A stretch of 19,438 nucleotides of DNA from Nitrospirae bacterium UBA4572 (GTDB lineage Bacteria; Nitrospirota; Leptospirillia; Leptospirillales; Leptospirillaceae), in the NCBI GenBank assembly GCA_002387725.1, contig DGKK01000052.1:64532-83969 (forward strand), given 5' to 3'. The notes below the pieces were generated by a model. It did no database searches. It was not told where the DNA came from and worked only from the letters and a program-made list of their open reading frames with translations. Every line of letters begins with the position of its first letter. Position 1 is the stretch's first letter. The position numbers and the translations under genes were made by a program. Shown here piece by piece: positions 7,872 through 15,558 of the stretch.

Positions 7872-9124
7872 AACCGTTCCCCTTTCCCTTCCAGGATGCG
7901 GGAGACCTCCATCACATCCTTGTCTCCGCGCCCGGAAAGATTCACAAGGATATTGGATTCCCGAGGAAGAGTCCTGGCAAGGCGGAGGGCATAGGCCACC
8001 GCATGCGAACTCTCAAGCGCCGGGATGATCCCTTCCGTCCGGGAGAGGGTCCGGAACGCCTCAAGCGCTTCATCATCCCCGACAGAATCAAAGACAATCC
8101 GTCCGGCGTTCCGGTAATAGGCCAATTCGGGACCGACAGCCGAATAGTCGAGTCCCGCCGAAACGGAATGGGTGTTCTCGATTTGACCATCCGGATTCTG
8201 AAGGACATAGGTTCGGGTTCCCTGAAGGACCCCCACGGACCCTCCAGCAAATCGGGCGGCATGAAGCCCGGGAGAGATGGAAATTCCTCCAGCCTCCACA
8301 CCATACATGCGAACACCCGCATCCTTTACAAAGGGATGGAAGAGGCCGATCGCATTGCTTCCACCTCCGACACAGGCAACGAGTGCCTCAGGAAGGGCTC
8401 CGACTCTCCGGAGAAACTGGCGGCGAGCCTCCTGTCCGATCACCGACTGAAAGGTTCTCACCATGAGAGGAAATGGATGCGGGCCAAAGGCCGTTCCCAA
8501 AAGATAATGTGTTTCGCCCACTGTGCGGGACCAGTCACGCAAGGCTTCGCTGATCGCATCCTTCAGGGTTCGACCTCCCAGATCGACAGGACTTACGGTC
8601 GCACCCAAGAGCTTCATGCGAAAGACATTCAGTGCCTGTCGCCGAACATCCTCCGATCCCATATAGATCTGACAGGAAAACCCGAGTTTGGCAGCCACGG
8701 TCGCCGTCGCCACCCCATGCTGACCCGCGCCGGTTTCAGCAATCAGGCGACTCTTTCCCATCCGGCGAGCCAGAAGTGCCTGCCCCACCGCATTGGTGAT
8801 CTTGTGGGCTCCGGTGTGGTTGAGATCCTCTCGTTTGAGCCAGATTCTCGCTCCACCCATTTCCCGAGAGAGGGATTCCGCCAGGTAAAGGGGTGTGGGG
8901 CGACCGGAATACTCGGCAAGCATTCCGTAGAATTCCTTCCTGAAAGACGAATCCCTCCACGCCGAGCGAAAGGCTTCTTCGAGTTCAAGAAGGGCCGGCA
9001 TCAGAGTCTCCGAGACAAAGCGGCCTCCGAACTCCCCAAAATACCCCCGATAGTCGGGAAGCGAAGGAGAGCCCTTTCGGGGCGCCTCCCTATGTTTTTC
9101 GACAGCGGCCGATTCCCTGCTCAC
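7868..9124 (-). CDS. trpB: Tryptophan synthase beta chain
   Basis: PLP enzyme condensing indole with serine to give tryptophan. The PLP lysine lies in HTGAHKITNA (Lys108 from this start), the phosphate-binding loop is GGGSNAIG, and the N-terminal YFGEFGGRFVSETL is typical of standard (TrpB1) enzymes. I take the GTG at 9124 as start: it forms a GTGA overlap with the trpF stop and has GGGAGG at 9132-9137 with 7 nt spacing. The GTG at 9139, five codons upstream, opens the frame but has the Shine-Dalgarno inside it. Product 418 aa; about 20 residues before the conserved core are variable. Confidence 0.96.
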   Translation of the reverse strand: MSRESAAVEKHREAPRKGSPSLPDYRGYFGEFGGRFVSETLMPALLELEEAFRSAWRDSSFRKEFYGMLAEYSGRPTPLYLAESLSREMGGARIWLKREDLNHTGAHKITNAVGQALLARRMGKSRLIAETGAGQHGVATATVAAKLGFSCQIYMGSEDVRRQALNVFRMKLLGATVSPVDLGGRTLKDAISEALRDWSRTVGETHYLLGTAFGPHPFPLMVRTFQSVIGQEARRQFLRRVGALPEALVACVGGGSNAIGLFHPFVKDAGVRMYGVEAGGISISPGLHAARFAGGSVGVLQGTRTYVLQNPDGQIENTHSVSAGLDYSAVGPELAYYRNAGRIVFDSVGDDEALEAFRTLSRTEGIIPALESSHAVAYALRLARTLPRESNILVNLSGRGDKDVMEVSRILEGKGERL

Positions 9125-9780
9125 AACAATGCCTCCCACTCGCGTACGTTCTTCACAAAGGTATTCATCCGGATCTCATCCTTAACCCCCGGTCGTGACT
9201 CCACACCGGAGCTAACATCAACACCAAAGAGTCTCCGTCCGTCCGGATTGCCCGGAGAGCAAATGGAATTTAGCGCAATTGCCACTCCCTCCGGGGAGAG
9301 CCCGCCGGACAGAACCACCGGAAGAGGCCATTCGACCTCTCTCAAGGCCCCATAGCTCCACCCCTCCCCCGTCCCCCCCCAACCTTTGGCCGAACGTCCT
9401 TCCACCAAAAGACGGAGAGCGGTGTGGGGTGTCTCGAGAGGACTTCTGCCGTCCCATCTGATCGCATGCATCCAGGGGACGCCGAAGGATCCCAATTTGG
9501 CGTCTTCATCGCGACTGAGGGGACCTCCATGCCACTGGATCAGATCGATGCCTAGCCTCTCCACCACCTCCTCGATCCGATCCCAATCCGGCTCCGTGAA
9601 AACGGCTACCTTTTCAAGATGTTCCGACAAGGGCGCAACGATGAGTGCCGCGCGCTCCGGAGAGACTGTCCGGGAGGAGCGAGAGGAAAAAATCAGGCCA
9701 AGGGCATCGGCACCGGACCGTTCCACTGCAATGGCGTCCTCCGGGCGAGTTATCCCGCAGATCTTAATCCACAATCCCAC
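9121..9780 (-). CDS. trpF: Phosphoribosylanthranilate isomerase
   Basis: Catalyses the Amadori rearrangement of phosphoribosylanthranilate. N-terminal WIKICGITRPEDA contains the catalytic cysteine; VVLSGGLSPE and GVDVSSGVE near the C-terminus contain the catalytic aspartate and phosphate site. The frame is open well upstream, but conserved sequence begins at WIKICG. I therefore choose GTG at 9780, which has GGAGG (9787-9791) 6 nt upstream. TTG at 9774 is the other candidate. The 219 aa product is normal length. It overlaps trpC by 17 nt and trpB by 4 nt. The insert around GWGGTGEGW (residues about 136-144 here) is glycine/tryptophan-rich and looks like a variable loop. Confidence 0.95.
   Translation of the reverse strand: MGLWIKICGITRPEDAIAVERSGADALGLIFSSRSSRTVSPERAALIVAPLSEHLEKVAVFTEPDWDRIEEVVERLGIDLIQWHGGPLSRDEDAKLGSFGVPWMHAIRWDGRSPLETPHTALRLLVEGRSAKGWGGTGEGWSYGALREVEWPLPVVLSGGLSPEGVAIALNSICSPGNPDGRRLFGVDVSSGVESRPGVKDEIRMNTFVKNVREWEALL
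9132..9137 (-). promoter_or_regulatory. Ribosome-binding site deciding the trpB start
   Basis: GGGAGG on the minus strand, 7 nt upstream of the GTG at 9124 and inside the last trpF codons. It makes 9124 a better start than the GTG at 9139. Confidence 0.6.
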
Positions 9781-10564
9781 AAAAAACCTCCAGAGCCCTT
9801 CCCGGATCCTCCGAGAGAAGAAAGCTTTCTCCCACCAAAACAAAGTCCGCACCGAGCTCTCCCATTCGGAGATAGTCGGACGGGGTTTTCAGTCCACTTT
9901 CGGCGACCTTGATCACCCCCGGGGGGATTCCCGAGAGAAGCCGGGCACCCCGGTCAAGATCGACCTTGAGAGTGTCCAGATCCCGACTATTCACTCCAAC
10001 CACCCGAGCTCCCGCCTCCAGTGCCCGCCGGACCTCGTCCTCTGTATGGGTCTCCACCAGCATGGTGAGGCCAAGGGATGAGCCCAATTGAAGAAGTTCG
10101 GAGAGAAGCTCTCCAGGGAGTATTCTGACGATCAACAGAAGAATGTCTGCTCCGGCCACTCGACTTTCGATCACTTGGTAGGGATCAACCACAAAATCCT
10201 TCCGGAGAAGAGGGAGCGCCTCTCCGGCAGGGGTTTCGCGCACACGGGACAGGTCCCCGAGGCTCCCTCCGAAGAAGGGGCCGTCCGTCAGGATCGACAA
10301 GGCGCGCGCCCCTGAATGCCAGTAGGACGCGGCCAGAGCCTCCGGATCGTAAGGATCTCGAATCAGGCCGCGTGACGGACTCCGTCGCTTCATCTCGGCA
10401 ATGACTCCCGGAGAAGCGACCGCCCCCTCTCTCCTGATCGCCGTCAATGGGCGAACGGAAGGAGCCGTTGGAAGGGCGCCCTCGAGATCCTGAAGAGAGT
10501 GCCTTTTCCGGGCGACGGCGACCTCTGCCTTCTTGCGAGAGACTATCTCTTCAAGAAGACTCAT
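9764..10564 (-). CDS. trpC: Indole-3-glycerol phosphate synthase
   Basis: Closes the indole ring from CdRP with loss of CO2. TIM-barrel motifs are VIAEMKRRSPSRG (Glu57 and Lys59, catalytic residues), ALSILTDGPFFGGS, LLRKDFVVDPYQV (second catalytic lysine), LVETHTEDE, VVGVNSRDL and VAESGL. At 266 aa it is a stand-alone TrpC, not fused to TrpF as in E. coli. The ATG at 10564 overlaps the trpD stop by 4 nt; the 3' end overlaps trpF. Confidence 0.97.
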   Translation of the reverse strand: MSLLEEIVSRKKAEVAVARKRHSLQDLEGALPTAPSVRPLTAIRREGAVASPGVIAEMKRRSPSRGLIRDPYDPEALAASYWHSGARALSILTDGPFFGGSLGDLSRVRETPAGEALPLLRKDFVVDPYQVIESRVAGADILLLIVRILPGELLSELLQLGSSLGLTMLVETHTEDEVRRALEAGARVVGVNSRDLDTLKVDLDRGARLLSGIPPGVIKVAESGLKTPSDYLRMGELGADFVLVGESFLLSEDPGRALEVFCGIVD

Positions 10565-11583
10565 AAAAGACTCTCCTTCTGGATGCTTGTGAGTACGTCC
10601 AGGGCCTTTCCTGAATCGATCGCCTCTCGGGCCATGGACACACCCTCTGGAAGCGTTCGGGCCTGTCCGGCCACCATAAATCCCGGAGCAGCTCCTGCCA
10701 GAACCCAGTCCCGAAGAGGATGTCGATCACCCGCAAGGACTCCCCGGATCAGGGCGGCATTTTTCATGCGGTCACCTCCCCGGGCCGCATCAAGGGATGA
10801 GGGAGAAAGGCCGAAATCTGAGGCGCGGAGCTCTCTCCACACCTTCCGTCCATTGGACAGGTGAATAAGTGTGGTCGTAGAGGCCAGATTGACCTCGTCA
10901 AGCCCATCCCCATGAAGCGCCATCACTTCGGAGCTTCCGGTCTTTTCAAGGACGTCGACCACCATCTCCAGACGAGCCGGATCGTAGACACCGATCACCT
11001 GACGACGAACTCCAGCCGGATTGGCCAATGGTCCAAGAAGGTTAAACAGCGTTCGGACTCCCAGCTCGCGACGAACCCCCGCCGCCACCCGAAGGGCAGG
11101 ATGGTAGTAGGGAGCAAAGAGAAAGGTCCACCCCGTCTTACGAAAGATTCGAAAGGCCTTTTCGGGAGAGACCTCCACGGGAATGCCCAACGCCTCCAGA
11201 ACATCCGCCGATCCTGCCTGACTCGACACGGCACGGTTGCCATGCTTCACCACACCGATACCACCGGCTGCAAGGACAAAGGAAACAGCCGTGGAAAGGT
11301 TCACCGTTCCCGCGCGATCCCCTCCCGTTCCACAGACATCGATGGGCTCTCCGAGCCCCTCGGGACCCTCCGGCGGGAAGGGACGGCAGCGAGCCCGGAG
11401 AGCATCCACCGCTCCGCTGATTTCTTCGGCAGTCTCGCCCTTGGAGACCAGTGCCACAAGGATCCCGGCCAAGAGGCTTTCGGAGACCTTGCCGTCCATG
11501 ACGGCTCCCATCACCTCCGCCATTTCGCCACGACCAAGCGAGCGCCCCGAAAGGACTGCCGCCAATGCCTCCCGGGGAATCAC
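10561..11583 (-). CDS. trpD: Anthranilate phosphoribosyltransferase
   Basis: Transfers phosphoribose from PRPP to anthranilate. It shows the glycine-rich PRPP site CGTGGDRAGTVNLST (GTGGD at 85-89), KHGNRAVSSQAGSADVLEALG, and FLFAPYYHPA followed by RTLFNLLGPLANPA. The frame is open to 11703 on the minus strand, but the upstream 40 codons overlap trpG and carry no family similarity. GTG at 11583 overlaps the trpG stop as GTGA, with TGGGAG upstream, and gives a normal 340 aa protein. It is stand-alone, not fused to TrpG. Confidence 0.96.
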   Translation of the reverse strand: MIPREALAAVLSGRSLGRGEMAEVMGAVMDGKVSESLLAGILVALVSKGETAEEISGAVDALRARCRPFPPEGPEGLGEPIDVCGTGGDRAGTVNLSTAVSFVLAAGGIGVVKHGNRAVSSQAGSADVLEALGIPVEVSPEKAFRIFRKTGWTFLFAPYYHPALRVAAGVRRELGVRTLFNLLGPLANPAGVRRQVIGVYDPARLEMVVDVLEKTGSSEVMALHGDGLDEVNLASTTTLIHLSNGRKVWRELRASDFGLSPSSLDAARGGDRMKNAALIRGVLAGDRHPLRDWVLAGAAPGFMVAGQARTLPEGVSMAREAIDSGKALDVLTSIQKESLL

Positions 11584-12191
11584 GATAAAAAACTCCCAGG
11601 AGAGTTCTTGCCATTGCGTCGTTTCGCCAGATCGACAAAATTGGACAGAATCTTTTTCCCATGGAGAGTCAGAATGGATTCGGGGTGAAACTGAACACCC
11701 CATACCGGAAGGTACTGATGGGCCAGAGCCATGACCTCACCCTCTTCAGTCCGGGCCGTCACCCGGATCTCCTCCGGGAGGGAGCTTTCCAAGACAATGA
11801 GGGAATGGTACCGTGTGGCCTCAAAAGGGCTGGGAATCCCCTCAAAGAGTTCCGACCCGTCATGGAAGACCGGGGAGGTCTTTCCATGCATCAGACGAGG
11901 CGCACGTGCGACCGTTCCGCCAAAGACTTCCCCAATGGTCTGATGGCCCAGGCAAACTCCGAGGATAGGCAATCGGGTCCCCAGCTCCCGGACAATCTGA
12001 GGGCAAATTCCAGAGTCGGCAGGGGTCCCTGGCCCTGGAGAAAGAACAATGGCCTCGTATCCCCCTGACTCGATCTCGGACAGAGATATCCGGTCATTGC
12101 GAAAGACCTCCATCTCCACCCCCAGTTCCCAAAAGTACTGGACGAGGTTGTAGGTGAAGGAGTCGTAGTTGTCGACCATCAGAAAAGCCAT
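11580..12191 (-). CDS. trpG: Anthranilate synthase component II (glutamine amidotransferase)
   Basis: Supplies ammonia from glutamine to TrpE. Class I amidotransferase triad: Cys80 in GVCLGHQ, His169 and Glu171 in VQFHPES. N-terminal DNYDSFTYNLVQY and the oxyanion strand SPGPGTP are typical. At 203 aa the protein is normal length. Because no separate pabA is visible, it may also serve aminodeoxychorismate synthase (inference). ATG at 12191 lies inside the end of trpE (13 nt overlap). Confidence 0.96.
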   Translation of the reverse strand: MAFLMVDNYDSFTYNLVQYFWELGVEMEVFRNDRISLSEIESGGYEAIVLSPGPGTPADSGICPQIVRELGTRLPILGVCLGHQTIGEVFGGTVARAPRLMHGKTSPVFHDGSELFEGIPSPFEATRYHSLIVLESSLPEEIRVTARTEEGEVMALAHQYLPVWGVQFHPESILTLHGKKILSNFVDLAKRRNGKNSPGSFLS

Positions 12192-13681
12192 GATCCCTCG
12201 CTTGCATGAGTGATCTCGAGCGCCCGGACCATCGCCTGCGCCTTGGCGAGGATCTCCTGATTCTCCTTCTCCGGCTCGCTGTCTGCAACAATTCCTGCCC
12301 CAGCCTGGAAAAATCCTTTTTTCCCAGAAAGAAAGACCGAGCGGATTGCAATCGCCAGGTCAATTTCCCCTGAAAAAGCGACAACTCCGACGCATCCGGC
12401 GTAGGGACCACGGCGGATCGTCTCAAGCTCTTCAATGATTTCCATAGCCCGCACCTTGGGAGCGCCCGAAAGGGTCCCGGCCGGGTGGGCTGCCCGAATA
12501 ACATCGTACCCTGTCTTGCCGGGAGCAAGGAGACCCTTCACGTGGCTGACGATGTGAATCACATGGGAGTATCTCTCCAGAACCATCATCTCGCTCACTT
12601 CCACACCCCCCTTCGTCGCAACGCGCCCCACGTCATTGCGGCCAAGATCCACAAGCATGACGTGTTCGGCCCGCTCCTTGGGATCCGAAAGAAGGGCTTG
12701 AGAGCGCCGCTCGTCTTCCTGGGCGTCGCCTGAACGGCGAACGGTTCCAGCAATGGGGCGCAAGTCAACCGTTCTCCCCGACACCCTGACGAAGAGCTCC
12801 GGAGATGATCCGACCAAAGCCCGCTCTCCTTGTTCGATCAGGAAAAGATACGGTGAAGGATTGATGGAACGCAGAACGCGATAGAGAGTGAGCGGAGACG
12901 CCTCCCAATCAAACTCAAAGCGGCGGGAAAGGACAACCTGAAAGATATCTCCGGCACGAATATGCTCTTTGGCCCGCTCGACGGAGCGCTTGAAGCTCTC
13001 CGCATCGGTCGTCTCCCGCAACGCCAGCTTGCCAGATCCACCGGACGGCTTTTCCGGGGGGCGAGAAAGGGAGAGAGCCTGCCAAAAGGAGGCAAGACGA
13101 ACCGTTGCCTCGTCGAAGAGACTGTCCGGGCTCCCCTCCTCACGGTCGATCCATGTGAGGAGCTTGAGGCGTTGGATGGCGTGGTCAAAAACCACCATGA
13201 CCTCCGGAAGAAAGAAGGAAAGATCCGGAAAGTCATCGGCTGCAGGGAGAGCCTCGGGAAGGCGTTCAAAACAACGCACAATGTCATAGCCGAAATACCC
13301 GACCACCCCTTGGGCAAACACGGGAATGCGATCATCCATCCCGGCATCAAGTTCGGCCATTGCCTGGGAGAACTCAGAAAAGAGATCGCCGGTCCGCTCC
13401 GTGACTTCGGTTCGCCGCCCCTCTCGAAAGCGTTCAATCCTGAGGGGGGCACCAACCGACCCGGAGAAGGAAACCAGGACGCCTGAGCCCACAAAGGAGT
13501 AACGCCCCCACCGATCTCCTCCCGTTGCACTTTCCAAGAGGAACCGAGGACGCTCCTGGGAAAGGGCTGCATAGGCGGCGGGAGGGGTCAGAAGATCTGA
13601 CAACGCCTCTCCGATGACAGGAACGATCCGGTGTTTCTTCAGGGAGTCAAGGGCCTCGGTTCGGGAAGTCAGGATCTTCAC
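12179..13681 (-). CDS. trpE: Anthranilate synthase component I
   Basis: Converts chorismate and ammonia to anthranilate, the committed step. The tryptophan feedback-binding motif LLES-X10-S is intact (LLES at 48-51, Ser62), so allosteric inhibition by tryptophan is expected. The catalytic domain shows GDIFQVVLSRRF, INPSPYLF, GSSPE, PIAGTVRR, EHVMLVDLGRND, HPAGTLSGAPK and AGAGIVADS followed by E and N residues of the chorismate site. Length 500 aa is normal. The GTG at 13681 overlaps the preceding regulator stop as GTGA, and no terminator or leader-peptide attenuator fits in that junction. Confidence 0.97.
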   Translation of the reverse strand: MKILTSRTEALDSLKKHRIVPVIGEALSDLLTPPAAYAALSQERPRFLLESATGGDRWGRYSFVGSGVLVSFSGSVGAPLRIERFREGRRTEVTERTGDLFSEFSQAMAELDAGMDDRIPVFAQGVVGYFGYDIVRCFERLPEALPAADDFPDLSFFLPEVMVVFDHAIQRLKLLTWIDREEGSPDSLFDEATVRLASFWQALSLSRPPEKPSGGSGKLALRETTDAESFKRSVERAKEHIRAGDIFQVVLSRRFEFDWEASPLTLYRVLRSINPSPYLFLIEQGERALVGSSPELFVRVSGRTVDLRPIAGTVRRSGDAQEDERRSQALLSDPKERAEHVMLVDLGRNDVGRVATKGGVEVSEMMVLERYSHVIHIVSHVKGLLAPGKTGYDVIRAAHPAGTLSGAPKVRAMEIIEELETIRRGPYAGCVGVVAFSGEIDLAIAIRSVFLSGKKGFFQAGAGIVADSEPEKENQEILAKAQAMVRALEITHASEGSWLF

Positions 13682-15135
13682 ACGATATCTCCCATCTCCC
13701 GAAGCTTGCGCCAGAGAGTCGAGCGGCCGATTCCCAGGAGCTTGGCGGCCTGTGACATATTCCCCTGGGTCTTCTCAACGGCCTTTCTGATCATGACATC
13801 CTCCATTGTCCGAAGGGCATTTGAGCGGGACAGGGCCACATCGGCAAAGGAGCTCTCCTCCGGGATAGGGGCCAGGTCACGCGGAAGCTCCCGAACTCCA
13901 ATGGTACGCCCGGTGGAGAGAAGAACAGCATGTTCGATGATGTTCTGAAGCTCCCGGATATTCCCTGGGTAGGAATGGTTCATCAGGATATTTTGTGCTT
14001 CCTGAGAGAGTCCCACGACATTCTTTCCGAACTCTGCATTGTAACGGGAAAGAAAAGAGGAAATCAGAAGAGGGATGTCCTCTCTTCGCTCTCGAAGGGG
14101 TGGAAGGAAGAGGGGCACCACCCGAAGCCGATAATAAAGATCCCGACGGAAGGTCCCGGCGTCAATCGCGGCCTTAAGGTCCCGGTTTGTTGCAGCAATC
14201 ACCCGGACATCGACCTTGAGGGTCTTCGTTCCTCCGACTCTTTCAAACTCCTCCTCCTGCAGAACACGCAGAAGCTTGACCTGCATGGAGGCCGAGATTT
14301 CTCCAATCTCGTCAAGAAAGAGGGTGCCTCCGGAGGCGAGTTCGAATCGTCCTGGCTTGCTCGATACAGCCCCAGTAAAGGCCCCCCTTACATGCCCGAA
14401 GAGCTCGGACTCGAGGACACCCTCAGAAAGGGCCGCACAGTTCACCTTGATAAAGGGACCATCCTTTCTGGGGCTGTTTTCATGAATTGCATGGGCAATA
14501 AGCTCCTTGCCCGTACCGCTTTCCCCTTCTATCAAAACGGTGGACTTGCTCTGTGCCACCACGGGGAGAAGATCAAAGAGCTCGCGCATCTTCTCGCTCT
14601 GGCCAATGATTTTTCCAAAGGCATAGCGGCCCTTGAGCTCTTTTTTGAGCTCAGCCAACTGGGTCACATCATGAAAGATCTCCACCCCTCCAACCACGTG
14701 ACCATCGGCATCCTTGAGGAGGGCCGTGTTGACTCGCACGAGCCGGGTTCTTCGATGGCGGTCGGTCAGGGAAATCTCATAGTTCCGATAAGGCTCTCCG
14801 CTTTCGATCGTCTTTTCGATGAGACAACGGGCACTGCAGACCGAGCTTCGCATGGCCTTTTGGCAGTCCATGCCAAACACTTCCCCTTGAGAGAGTCCGA
14901 GCATTTCCCGGGCTGCTCGATTGAGGTAGAGGACCTTCTTGTCAAGGCCAATAGCGATCACCCCCTCCTCAAGGGAGTCAAGGATATTGGCCGGACCAAG
15001 GGCATCGAGAACCTTTCCTCGAACCTCCTTGATTTCGGACGGAGGCGCTCCTCCCCCCTCCCACGAAGGGTGGAGGGGAAGGGGGATCACCGAAGTCTTT
15101 TTATTGGCCATCTCACATATATCCTGCAAAATCAT
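13678..15135 (-). CDS. Sigma-54-dependent activator with PAS, AAA+ and Fis-type HTH domains
   Basis: NtrC-family enhancer-binding protein that remodels sigma-54 holoenzyme using ATP. Domains: N-terminal extension 1-45; PAS about 48-160; AAA+ about 172-400 with Walker A GESGTGKE (204-211), GAFTGA sigma-54 loop (251-256), Walker B GTLFLDEIG (270-278) and FRRDLYYRLRVV; Fis-type helix-turn-helix about 444-483. There is no receiver domain, so control is probably by PAS signal sensing. The PAS segment contains Cys91, Cys100 and Cys104. ATG 15135 overlaps the ferredoxin stop (ATGA); ATG 15111 (MANKKTSV) is an alternative start. The family is clear; its targets and signal are not known. Confidence 0.93.
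   Translation of the reverse strand: MILQDICEMANKKTSVIPLPLHPSWEGGGAPPSEIKEVRGKVLDALGPANILDSLEEGVIAIGLDKKVLYLNRAAREMLGLSQGEVFGMDCQKAMRSSVCSARCLIEKTIESGEPYRNYEISLTDRHRRTRLVRVNTALLKDADGHVVGGVEIFHDVTQLAELKKELKGRYAFGKIIGQSEKMRELFDLLPVVAQSKSTVLIEGESGTGKELIAHAIHENSPRKDGPFIKVNCAALSEGVLESELFGHVRGAFTGAVSSKPGRFELASGGTLFLDEIGEISASMQVKLLRVLQEEEFERVGGTKTLKVDVRVIAATNRDLKAAIDAGTFRRDLYYRLRVVPLFLPPLRERREDIPLLISSFLSRYNAEFGKNVVGLSQEAQNILMNHSYPGNIRELQNIIEHAVLLSTGRTIGVRELPRDLAPIPEESSFADVALSRSNALRTMEDVMIRKAVEKTQGNMSQAAKLLGIGRSTLWRKLREMGDIV
15055..15078. repeat. GC-rich palindrome inside the activator gene
   Basis: CCCCTCCCAC (15055-15064) and GTGGAGGGG (15070-15078) pair with one bulged C around a 5 nt loop. It encodes part of the low-complexity HPSWEGGGAPPS segment near residue 22-33 of the activator, outside all conserved domains. 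It may be an in-frame palindromic repeat insertion, or simply a proline/glycine linker. Confidence 0.45.
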
Positions 15136-15485
15136 TCATAAACAGCATCTTGGAGTGCTCCTGCACCGGAAGCCCTTCTGTCCAGGGGCAAAAAAGATAA
15201 AGCTCCAGAAGGGCACACTTGCAGGCAATGCCTGCACCGCAGGCACATGGCACCCAAAGCCCCCTCTCGGGAGAATTCTTGCAGTCCCAAGACTCCCGTC
15301 GGACAGATCTCCTCGCAGTGTCCGCAAGGACCGGCGGCTCGGCAGGCCATGAAGTTCCAGAGAATGTTTCCTCTGGCCACGGCCATGCCGTAAGGCTCTC
15401 CCTCCCCCCCCACATTGGCGGGCGGCCCTTCGGGAATATCTCCCTGTGAAACAAAAGGGCCTGGGGTCCCCCGTAAAGTCTTCAT
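15132..15485 (-). CDS. 2x[4Fe-4S] ferredoxin-like protein
   Basis: Small 117 aa protein with two [4Fe-4S] motifs: CRAAGPCGHCEEICP (C-x5-C-x2-C-x3-CP) and CLRCRHCLQVCP (C-x2-C-x2-C-x3-CP), separated by about 18 residues. The first 40 residues are Gly/Pro-rich and match nothing I know. No signal peptide or membrane segment, so a cytoplasmic electron carrier or Fe-S accessory. I chose ATG at 15485 (MKTLRG); a TTG at 15512 also opens the frame. Its stop overlaps the activator start by 4 nt, an intimate link between an Fe-S protein and a transcription activator. Its redox partner cannot be identified from this window. Confidence 0.85.
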   Translation of the reverse strand: MKTLRGTPGPFVSQGDIPEGPPANVGGEGEPYGMAVARGNILWNFMACRAAGPCGHCEEICPTGVLGLQEFSREGALGAMCLRCRHCLQVCPSGALSFLPLDRRASGAGALQDAVYE

Positions 15486-15558
15486 TTTATCATCCCGACA
15501 CACAAAACCCAAACATTGACAAAGGTATGCACTGATTGGAATCTTGGGGGCACACCAT

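Noticed and set aside
8003..9355. Long plus-strand open frame of 450 codons opposite trpB
   Set aside because: It is antisense to a clearly conserved gene, and its translation is low-complexity and rich in Arg, Ser and Pro, as expected of a shadow frame in GC-rich DNA.
9781..9852. N-terminal extension of TrpF
   Set aside because: It overlaps the end of trpC and lacks family similarity; conserved sequence begins at WIKICG next to the GTG at 9780.
11584..11703. N-terminal extension of TrpD
   Set aside because: The frame is open but overlaps trpG; the GTGA start at 11583 gives normal length and coupling.
7868..13681. trp gene order as a novelty in itself
   Set aside because: trpEGDC and trpFBA-accD-folC orders are common in bacteria; only the flanking genes are unusual.
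13930..15141. Plus-strand open frame of 403 codons opposite the activator
   Set aside because: Antisense to conserved AAA+ and PAS domains; no recognisable domain or ribosome-binding site.
15486..15558. Possible trp leader peptide/attenuator before the ferredoxin gene
   Set aside because: The short minus-strand frame ending in the ferredoxin start has only one Trp codon, no ribosome-binding site, and there is no terminator/antiterminator pair.
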